DNA of 28,700 nt from DASUPK01 sp035456265. GTDB lineage: Bacteria; Actinomycetota; Thermoleophilia; Solirubrobacterales; 70-9. A program made the position numbers and the translations under genes. The stretch covers positions 1 through 28,700 of the forward strand of contig DATIDP010000044.1 of the NCBI GenBank assembly GCA_035456265.1. Direction: 5' to 3'. Each line of letters starts with the position of its first letter. Position 1 is the stretch's first letter. Positions 23,217-28,700 of the stretch are shown in pieces. Below the pieces are notes generated by a model, which was not told where the DNA came from, made no database searches, and saw only the letters and a list, made by a program, of their open reading frames with translations.

Positions 23217-23918
23217 TCAGTTGAGCGAGGCGAGGTACGCGGTCAGGGCCTGGAACTTCTGTGGCGGCAGGTCCGCGTACGAGGGCATGATGCTCGGGCC
23301 CACCTCGAGGGAGCGGGCGATCGCGTTGCGCGGGATCCGCGCGCCGATCTGGGTCAGCTCCGGCCCCGGACCGTCGTTGCCGTTGTCACCGAGCTTGTGG
23401 CAGGCGAGGCAGCCGGACTGCGCCACCACCTCCTTGCCGGGCTCCAACGCCGCGCTCGTCTTCAGATCCACCTGGCTCGGCGGGCCCGCCGTGGCGCCGA
23501 GGTACGTCAGGTAGGCCATGGCGATGATCGTGAGGATTCCGGCCGTCGCCGCGATCGGCCGTCGCTCCGGCCGCCGCTCCGGGTTGCGGTCGTAGAACGG
23601 CAGCAGCAGAAGCAGCACCATGCACAACGTCGGGATGCCGACCGTCGCGATCGGCACCGCCCAGACGGGCTTGATCACCCGCAGCAGCTCGAAGAGGAAG
23701 AAGAAGTACCACTCGGGTCGCGGTGTGTACGTGGTGGTCGTCGGGTCGACCTTGGGGCCCTGTTCCGCCCCCAGCAGGATCGACAGGCCGACGATCACGA
23801 GGGCGACTACGAGCATCATCACCGTGTCCTTCATGACCGCGTAGGGGAAGAACGGCTTGCCCTTCTTCTTCAGGACCTCGTAGTCACGGAGGTACTGCTC
23901 CTTCTCGGCCCGGTTCAT
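23217..23918 (-). CDS. qcrC: Menaquinol:cytochrome c reductase, cytochrome b/c fusion subunit
   Basis: This 233-residue protein joins a subunit IV-like domain to a c-type cytochrome, as in Bacillus QcrC. The first part has membrane helices at about 31-50, 85-108 and 122-142 and the quinol-site PEWY motif in PRPEWYFFFLFELLR. The C-terminal part has the heme-binding site C170-x-x-C173-H174 (SGCLACHKLG) and a likely axial Met in GPSIMPSYADLP (M211). The heme domain would face the outside and receive electrons from the Rieske protein. The ATG at 23918 overlaps the qcrB stop (ATGA) and has AGGAGG upstream. Actinobacteria of the Corynebacterium type instead have a di-heme QcrC. Confidence 0.93.
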   Translation of the reverse strand: MNRAEKEQYLRDYEVLKKKGKPFFPYAVMKDTVMMLVVALVIVGLSILLGAEQGPKVDPTTTTYTPRPEWYFFFLFELLRVIKPVWAVPIATVGIPTLCMVLLLLLPFYDRNPERRPERRPIAATAGILTIIAMAYLTYLGATAGPPSQVDLKTSAALEPGKEVVAQSGCLACHKLGDNGNDGPGPELTQIGARIPRNAIARSLEVGPSIMPSYADLPPQKFQALTAYLASLN

Positions 23919-24724
23919 CCCACCTCCTCCTTGGCCACGGCGGACTTGGGCTTCCCGGCCTTGAGCCACGGCGGAGCGGTGGTGCCGAGCTTGACGACGA
24001 GATACAGGTGGGCGCCGATCAGGGCGATGATCAGGCCGGGCACCAAGAGCATGTGGATGGCGTAGAAGCGGGCGAGCGTGGTCGCCCCGATCTCCGGGCC
24101 CGCTCTCAGGAAGTCCGCCAGATACGGCCCCAGGACCGGCCCGGTGCCGGTGATGTTGTTGGCGACGATCGTCGCCCAATAGGAGCGCTGGTCGAAGGGC
24201 AGGAGGTATCCGGTCAGGCCCATCACCAGGGTGAGGATGAGCAGGACCACCCCGATCACCCAGTTGAGCTCCCGCGGGTACTTGTAGGCGCCGAAGAAGA
24301 AGACGCGCCCCATGTGCAGGAAGATGCAGATGATCATCACCGTGGCGCCCCACTTGTGCATGCCGCGGACGAACTCGCCCATCCAGACGTCGTTCGTCAG
24401 GTGGGTGATCGAGCCGTAGGCCTGCGTGGGCGAGGGCGTGTAGTACATCGCCAGGAAGACGCCGGTCAACGCCTGGAAGACGAAGGCGAAGAGGGTCGCC
24501 GAGCCGAGCGTGTAGAACCAGTTGGTGCCCTTGGGCACCTTCCGGTAGAGCATCGCGGTGAGGAAGCTCGTGCTGCCGGTGCGCTCGTCGAGCCACCCGA
24601 CGACGTCGGTGCCCGCCTCCTTGGCGATCTCCACGGGCCCGGCGCCGTTGCCGTTCGCCCCGTTGACTCGCTCTCCGGGCTTCGCCGGGCGGTTCAGGGG
24701 ACCAGGTCTCGGAAGCTTCGGCAA
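23915..24724 (-). CDS. qcrB: Menaquinol:cytochrome c reductase, cytochrome b (b6-type)
   Basis: This 269-residue protein carries the two b hemes. Heme ligands are the His pairs in RGMHKWGATVMIICIFLHMGR and RFYAIHMLLVPGLIIALIGAHLY. TGVFLAMYYTPSPTQAYGSI and KYPRELNWVIGVVLL, GLTGYLLPFDQRSYW are standard. It ends after the fourth helix like cytochrome b6 and QcrB of Bacillus. The residue that aligns with the Cys holding heme c-i in the b6 group appears to be Thr (WFYTLGSA). The start is taken as TTG 24724: AGGAG overlaps the qcrA stop and lies 4 nt upstream, while the longer frame runs back through qcrA. The first 25 residues are Gly/Asn/Pro-rich. Confidence 0.93.
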   Translation of the reverse strand: MPKLPRPGPLNRPAKPGERVNGANGNGAGPVEIAKEAGTDVVGWLDERTGSTSFLTAMLYRKVPKGTNWFYTLGSATLFAFVFQALTGVFLAMYYTPSPTQAYGSITHLTNDVWMGEFVRGMHKWGATVMIICIFLHMGRVFFFGAYKYPRELNWVIGVVLLILTLVMGLTGYLLPFDQRSYWATIVANNITGTGPVLGPYLADFLRAGPEIGATTLARFYAIHMLLVPGLIIALIGAHLYLVVKLGTTAPPWLKAGKPKSAVAKEEVG

Positions 24725-24732
24725 GGCTCTCC

Positions 24733-25419
24733 TTACGGCGGCGGCGGGACCGAGGGCCGCGGCGGGTAGAGGTAGTTCCAGATGCCGCCCGTGAACTCCC
24801 CGGGGTCGCGGGCGCGGACCGGATCGAGGCTGTTGGTGACGCTGTAGCGAGGACCGACCTCGACCTGGCCGTTCGTGACGCGCGTCTGGAAGCGATCGAG
24901 CGGCCGCACCGGTGGACCGCCGATCCGCTCGCCGAGGAAGCCGTAGACGCCGCCGTGACACGGGCAGATGAAGTTGCCGGAGGCCTCGACGAAGCGGACC
25001 GGACAGCCGACGTGAGCGCACCGGGTGGAGATCGCGATGTACTCGTTGGGCGACTCGGGCGGATACTTCGTCTGGTTGGCCGTGATCTCCGGGTTGCCCC
25101 GCCTGATGTACGCGGTCGACTTGCCGGTCTCTCCGATGCCCTGCACGATCGTGATCGTCACCGGCCTGTAGGTGTCCGGATTGAAGTCCGTTGTCGGGCC
25201 GACGGCCTGCCAGGGCTCGGACTCCTCCTCGAATAGTGGTGCGACGGCGAAGCCGACAGCCGGGAGGGCGACGGCGGCGACAGCCACGCCTCCGACGGCC
25301 TGCACACCGACCGAGAGGACGGTGCGCCGGGTCATCGACTCGCCGCTGAAGTACCCCGCGGGGTCCGGGTTCGGGAGCCCGTTCGGTTTCCCCTGCTTGT
25401 CGTTTCCCTCGTCAGCCAC
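24733..25419 (-). CDS. qcrA: Rieske iron-sulfur subunit of menaquinol:cytochrome c reductase
   Basis: This 228-residue protein takes electrons from menaquinol to the c heme. An RR-containing start (MTRRTVLSVGVQAVGG, from residue 29) and a membrane helix (about 38-60) fit Tat-dependent insertion. The [2Fe-2S] ligands are C134 and H136 in CAHVGC and C152 and H155 in CPCHGG, with C139-C154 as the disulfide. The Gly after HG, where high-potential proteins have Ser, fits a low-potential menaquinol enzyme. The first 28 residues are hydrophilic. The GTG at 25419 lies inside the end of the upstream gene (8-bp overlap). Confidence 0.94.
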   Translation of the reverse strand: MADEGNDKQGKPNGLPNPDPAGYFSGESMTRRTVLSVGVQAVGGVAVAAVALPAVGFAVAPLFEEESEPWQAVGPTTDFNPDTYRPVTITIVQGIGETGKSTAYIRRGNPEITANQTKYPPESPNEYIAISTRCAHVGCPVRFVEASGNFICPCHGGVYGFLGERIGGPPVRPLDRFQTRVTNGQVEVGPRYSVTNSLDPVRARDPGEFTGGIWNYLYPPRPSVPPPP

Positions 25420-26023
25420 GGTCCGGGACGTCCTCGCGTGCGAAGCCTATCGACTCGGCTGCGCGCGCCAGAGCGTCACCGAGGCCCGCCCGACGGGCGG
25501 TTTCGGCCGCCGCGTCGGTCAGGGATTCGGCGGCCCCGGGCTCGCCGGCCCGCAGCGCCTCCTTGGCCCGGACGTGCTCATCCGAGGCCCCGGCGGCGAC
25601 CGCCACAGTCGCCGCCAGCCACAGCGCGCGCACCCTCTCCTCCGCGGTCTCGTGGTCGTTCTCCGCGTGGATCTGAGCGGCCAGGCTGATCAGGTCCGCG
25701 AGCTCGCCCACCGCCTCTAGGTCTCCGCGGGCCGCGAGTCGCTCCAGTCCCAGCGCGTAGAGGTAGTCGCCGGCGAGCAGAGCCAGGTCGGGGTCCGCGC
25801 CCCGGAGGACCCGCGGGGTCTCGTAGTGGAGCAGGTAGCCCTCCCTGGTCGCCTCGACGAGGACCAGGTACTCCTCGGGCGCCTCGGCCGCCCTCGGCCC
25901 GGCCGCCGCCAGGGCCCCGAGCGCCGGCTCCGCATCCGAGTCGACGACGTGCGGAGCGATCACGTTCTCGCCGTCGCGAAGGAGAGCGGCCAGGGAGGCG
26001 AGGGAGGTGCCGTTCCGTGCCAT
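25412..26023 (-). CDS. Unknown helical protein with prenyltransferase-like segment, in the qcr operon
   Basis: I do not recognise this 203-residue protein as a named family. It is predicted to be mostly helical, acidic and without a membrane segment. Residues 80-125 (ALLAGDYLYALGLERLA, GDLEAVGELADLISLAAQIH) resemble the segment GVGDLLLSRAFAELA and what follows in the polyprenyl synthase of the same gene train. A later AEERVRALWLAATVAVAAGAS resembles EERYLWRCSLKTARLFESA there. Asp-rich DDxxD motifs are absent. So it may be a non-catalytic relative, similar in idea to HepS, the small subunit of heptaprenyl synthase. It overlaps qcrA by 8 bp. Confidence 0.75.
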   Translation of the reverse strand: MARNGTSLASLAALLRDGENVIAPHVVDSDAEPALGALAAAGPRAAEAPEEYLVLVEATREGYLLHYETPRVLRGADPDLALLAGDYLYALGLERLAARGDLEAVGELADLISLAAQIHAENDHETAEERVRALWLAATVAVAAGASDEHVRAKEALRAGEPGAAESLTDAAAETARRAGLGDALARAAESIGFAREDVPDRG

Positions 26024-26034
26024 GCGGACCTGCG

Positions 26035-26040
26035 AGGTTA
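26035..26040 (-). promoter_or_regulatory. -10 box TAACCT before the qcr genes
   Basis: On the minus strand TAACCT ends 11 nt before the ATG at 26023. It would allow the unknown gene and qcrABC to be transcribed apart from the heme genes upstream. Confidence 0.4.
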
Positions 26041-26053
26041 GAGAGGGGCCGGA

Positions 26054-27319
26054 TCAGACGGCCTCGCGGAAGGCCTGCTCGGCGGCGTCGATGGTCTCGG
26101 CGAGGGCCTCGTCCTCATGCGTGAGCGACGGGAACCAGGCCTCGAACTGGGAGGCGGGCGGGTAGATGCCGCGCTCGAGCATGGATCGGCAAAAGCGGCC
26201 GTATGCAGCGGTGTTGCAGGCGCTCGCTCCGGCGAAGTCGCGGACGGGGTCCGCCGAGAAGAAGACCGTGACCAGGCCGGGGACGCTCTCGACCTGGACC
26301 GGGCGGTCCCCGGCCGCTGCGCGCAGGCCGTTGGCGAGGGTCTCCGTGATCGCGGCCAGGCGGAGGTAGGCGGCGCCGTCGAGCTTGCGCAGGGTTGCGA
26401 GGCCCGCCGCGACGGCGAGTGGGTTGCCCGAGAGGGTCCCCGCCTGGTAGACGTCGCCGGCCGGCGCGACGCGCTCCATCAGCTCCCGGGATCCGCCGTA
26501 GGCGGCGGCGGGGAGCCCGCCCCCGAGGACCTTCCCCATCACGGTCAGGTCGGCCTCGATCCCGAGCAGCTCCTGGGCGCCACCGCGCGCCACCCGGAAC
26601 CCGCTGATCACCTCGTCGAGGATCAACAGCCCGCCGGCCTCGGCGGTCGCGTCCCGGAGATGCTCCAGGAACCCCGGGTCGGGCGGCACGACCCCCATGT
26701 TGGCGGGAATGGGCTCGGCGATCACAGCCGCCGGCTGGACCCGCGAGACCGCGTCGGCGACGGCCTCCTCGTCGTTCCAGGGCACGATCACCGTGTCGGA
26801 GGCCTGCGCCTCGGTCACCCCCGGGCTGGCCGGGACCCCCGCGGTCGCGAGGCCCGATCCGCCCTCGGCGAGCATTCCATCGACGTGCCCGTGGTAGGCG
26901 CCCGCGAACTTGACGATCTTGGTGCGGCCGGTGGCCGCCCGCGCGAGTCTCAGAGCGGACATCGTCGCCTCCGTGCCCGAGCTGGTCATCCTCACCATCT
27001 CCACGCTCGGGAAGCGCTGCACCACCTCGCTCGCCAGCTCGACCTCGCCGGGCGTCGGCGCGCCGTAGCTGGTGCCCCGGTCAGCGGCCTGACGGACCGC
27101 CTCGACCACCACCGGATCGGCATGACCGAGGATCAGCGGGCCCCAGGAGGAGACCCAGTCGACGTACCGATTCCCGTCGACGTCCCAGATGTACGGGCCC
27201 TCCCCCCGCTCGATGAAGATCGGGCTGCGGCCGATCTGCTTCATGGCCCGCACCGGTGAGTTGACCCCGCCGGGGATCACCTCGAGCGCCCGCTGGTACA
27301 GCTCCTCGGAGCGGCTTAT
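26054..27319 (-). CDS. hemL: Glutamate-1-semialdehyde 2,1-aminomutase, probable ATA start
   Basis: This 421-residue PLP enzyme makes 5-aminolevulinate from glutamate-1-semialdehyde. Marks are EVIPGGVNSPVRAMKQIG, MTSSGTEATMSALRLARAAT, KFAGAYHGHVDG, LILDEVISGFRV, and the PLP Lys K263 in VMGKVLGGGLPAAAYGG. No ATG, GTG or TTG lies at the right place. An ATA at 27319 gives (I)SRSEELYQRALEVIPGG, which matches E. coli MSKSENLYSAARELIPGG residue for residue at Met1. It has GGAG at 27325-27328, 5 nt upstream, and overlaps the TAA of the preceding gene (ATAA). The next GTG, 27280, would cut 13 conserved residues; the upstream open frame reaches 27463 but lacks sense. Confidence 0.9.
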   Translation of the reverse strand: MSRSEELYQRALEVIPGGVNSPVRAMKQIGRSPIFIERGEGPYIWDVDGNRYVDWVSSWGPLILGHADPVVVEAVRQAADRGTSYGAPTPGEVELASEVVQRFPSVEMVRMTSSGTEATMSALRLARAATGRTKIVKFAGAYHGHVDGMLAEGGSGLATAGVPASPGVTEAQASDTVIVPWNDEEAVADAVSRVQPAAVIAEPIPANMGVVPPDPGFLEHLRDATAEAGGLLILDEVISGFRVARGGAQELLGIEADLTVMGKVLGGGLPAAAYGGSRELMERVAPAGDVYQAGTLSGNPLAVAAGLATLRKLDGAAYLRLAAITETLANGLRAAAGDRPVQVESVPGLVTVFFSADPVRDFAGASACNTAAYGRFCRSMLERGIYPPASQFEAWFPSLTHEDEALAETIDAAEQAFREAV

Positions 27320-28419
27320 GAGTGCTCCGCCTCCCAGCGGGCGTAGTCGTCGGTGAAGTAGTGGAGGCGGATCTTCTTGAACTCGGTCGAGGAGTAGAGG
27401 ACGGCGCGATCGTCGCCGTGCAGGCCGTGGGTCTCGGCGATCCCGTCGAGGACCGCGTCGCACTCCTCCTTGGAGCGGCCGTGGGCCATGGTGAAGACGC
27501 TGTACGGCCAGTCCTCGTAGGTCGGCCGCTGGTAGCAGTGCGAGATTCCCCGGACGGATGCCATCTGCGTGCCGATCTCGAGGATCTTCTCGTCTGGCAC
27601 CCGCCAGACCCCCATGCCGTTGGCCGAGAAGCCGGCGCGGCGGTGGTAGAGGATCGCGGCGACCCGTCGCAGCAGCTTGCGGTCGACCATCCCAGCGAGG
27701 TGGCCGAGAAAGTCGCCGGTGCTCATGCCGGCCTCCGCCGCCGGGACGTCGTAGGGGCGGTCGGTGACCTCCATCGGGCCCTGGAGGGCGCGGATCACCG
27801 CCACGTCGGTGTCGTCGTACGGCTGGCGCTCCAGCTCCCGGGGCGGCGCGGCCTCGACGGAGGCGGCGAGCTCATCGGTGCCGCCCTCCATCTCGAGGTT
27901 CATGTTGATCTTGAAGAGCGTCAGCGTCGGCAGCTGGCGGATCGACTCCGCCCCGGTCCTCTCCTCGAGGACCCTCAACGTCCCCTCGAGGCCCAGCCTC
28001 GAATCCGGTGGCGTCGCGATCGTGAACCAGAGGTTGAACTCGTGGGTTCGCAGGTAGTTGTGAGAGACGCCCGGGTGGGAGTTGATGATCCTCGCGGCGC
28101 GGTGGGGGTTCTCCGAGTCGACCTTGGCGGCCACCAGCATCGAGCTGTAGCCGAGCGCCCGCGTATCGAAGATCGGCGTGATCTCGCGGATGATCCGCTC
28201 GTCGAGCAGCCGCTGGGTGCGGGCCCTGACCTCATCGGTCTCCAGCTCGGCCACCGCCGCGACCTCGGCGAAAGGCTCCGGATGCAGGGGAAAGCTCGAC
28301 TGCAGCAGGTTCATCAGACGCTTGTCCGTCTCGTCCAGCGGGACGGCCGCGCCACCCTTTCGCGACCGAAGCTTCGGGGTCGCGGCCGACGTCGTGATCC
28401 CGTCCGGCGGTTTGGTCAC
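27316..28419 (-). CDS. AhbA-AhbB-like fused siroheme decarboxylase / Lrp-like protein
   Basis: This 367-residue protein consists of two related halves, each with a winged-helix start and a ferredoxin-like domain. The first half (about 27-180) has LDETDKRLMNLLQ and VSHNYLRTHEFNLWFT (H120, Y122, R124), as in AhbA. The second (about 197-360) has YDDTDVAVIRALQ and SHCYQRPTYEDWPYSVFTMAHGR (H294, H313), as in AhbB. AhbAB of sulfate reducers and archaea removes two carboxylates from siroheme on an alternative path to heme; related NirDLGH proteins work on heme d1. The place between hemB and hemL supports a tetrapyrrole role. Simple Lrp-type regulation remains possible. The start is GTG 28419; no strong ribosome-binding site is seen. 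Confidence 0.85.
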   Translation of the reverse strand: MTKPPDGITTSAATPKLRSRKGGAAVPLDETDKRLMNLLQSSFPLHPEPFAEVAAVAELETDEVRARTQRLLDERIIREITPIFDTRALGYSSMLVAAKVDSENPHRAARIINSHPGVSHNYLRTHEFNLWFTIATPPDSRLGLEGTLRVLEERTGAESIRQLPTLTLFKINMNLEMEGGTDELAASVEAAPPRELERQPYDDTDVAVIRALQGPMEVTDRPYDVPAAEAGMSTGDFLGHLAGMVDRKLLRRVAAILYHRRAGFSANGMGVWRVPDEKILEIGTQMASVRGISHCYQRPTYEDWPYSVFTMAHGRSKEECDAVLDGIAETHGLHGDDRAVLYSSTEFKKIRLHYFTDDYARWEAEHS

Positions 28420-28450
28420 CGGCGGGCGGCTCCCATGGAACGGGTCGCGC

Positions 28451-28700
28451 TCACGCGCGCCCTCGCATCAGCCAGGCGGCGGCGTCCTTGGCGAAGTAGG
28501 TGATGATCATGTCGGCGCCGGCGCGGCGGATCGAGGTCAGCGACTCCATGGCCGCGGCGCGCTCGTCGATCCAGCCGTTCTCCGCGGCGGCCTTGACCAT
28601 CGAGTACTCACCCCCGACGTGATAGGCGGCGAGGGGGGCGCCTGTCGCGTCCTTCACCCGGCGGACGACATCGAGGTATGGAAGCGCAGGCTTCACCATG
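28451..28700 (-). CDS. hemB: Delta-aminolevulinic acid dehydratase, C-terminal part (partial)
   Basis: The window ends inside this gene; 83 C-terminal codons are visible. The frame reads VKPALPYLDVVRRVKD, PLAAYHVGGEYSMVKAAAE, GWIDERAAAMESLTSI and RAGADMIITYFAKDAAAWL, the typical end of porphobilinogen synthase, which joins two 5-aminolevulinates. MVKPA contains the Lys-containing segment near the active site and SLTSI the end of the barrel. AYHVGGEY replaces the more common AYQVSGEY. The stop is 31 bp before the AhbAB-like gene. It is the most upstream visible gene of the minus-strand heme and respiration train. Confidence 0.95.
   Translation of the reverse strand, partial: MVKPALPYLDVVRRVKDATGAPLAAYHVGGEYSMVKAAAENGWIDERAAAMESLTSIRRAGADMIITYFAKDAAAWLMRGRA

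Noticed and set aside
23217..24596. A 459-residue form of QcrC
   Set aside because: The first half is qcrB read in another frame. The true QcrC starts at ATG 23918 with AGGAGG upstream.

Overview
The window is GC-rich, bacterial and gene-dense. It reads as an ordinary chromosomal segment of an actinobacterium, most likely class Thermoleophilia (Solirubrobacterales-like). Grounds for this are the codon bias toward G/C in third positions, the GTG and TTG starts, the actinobacterial TAnnnT -10 boxes placed for leaderless mRNAs, a Mycobacterium-like dCTP deaminase, a zinc-ribbon protein I associate with this class, and menaquinone-based respiration. The placement is inference from gene content; no 16S rRNA gene is present. 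I see no insertion sequence, prophage, integrase or CRISPR array.

Layout, left to right. (1) 1-3685: the start of a divergent M28-type peptidase gene, then an envelope-stress set of response regulator, sensor kinase and HtrA-like lipoprotein protease. (2) 3742-7830: a compatible-solute block with an IMPase-family phosphatase, trehalose synthase TreT, a CsaA-like protein and GT20 trehalose-6-phosphate synthase. (3) 7827-8285: a Pro/His/Arg-rich membrane-anchored protein on the minus strand. (4) 8372-14335: the replication and ribosome block rpsF-ssb-rpsR-rplI-dnaB, a DnaC/DnaI-like loader, and purA; a STAS-domain gene lies antisense between ssb and rpsR. (5) 14332-15574: an unrecognised membrane protein, a possible 32-residue ORF and a GlsB/YeaQ-type membrane protein. 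(6) 15629-18267, minus strand: tRNA-Lys(CUU), a secreted glycoside-hydrolase-like protein with an RTX tail, a cupin, a small interrupted ORF and a VOC protein. (7) 18296-20913, minus strand: a TPR-like membrane protein, tatC, tatA and dcd. (8) 20997-21392: a zinc-ribbon protein ending at a strong bidirectional hairpin. (9) 28700-21471, minus strand: a respiratory gene train of hemB, ahbAB-like fusion, hemL, an unknown 203-residue protein, qcrA, qcrB, qcrC, menG and a long-chain polyprenyl diphosphate synthase.

The last train makes tetrapyrrole, the menaquinone tail, the final menaquinone methylation and the quinol:cytochrome c reductase that uses both heme and quinone. The Rieske protein there needs Tat export, and tatA/tatC lie just downstream. 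The most unusual points are a probable ATA start codon for hemL exactly where Met1 of the family falls, the siroheme-decarboxylase-like fusion in the heme cluster, a prenyltransferase-like unknown protein without Asp-rich motifs, a DnaC/DnaI-type loader behind dnaB, and a window-wide pattern of leaderless promoters. I found no clearly new multi-gene defence or mobile system.
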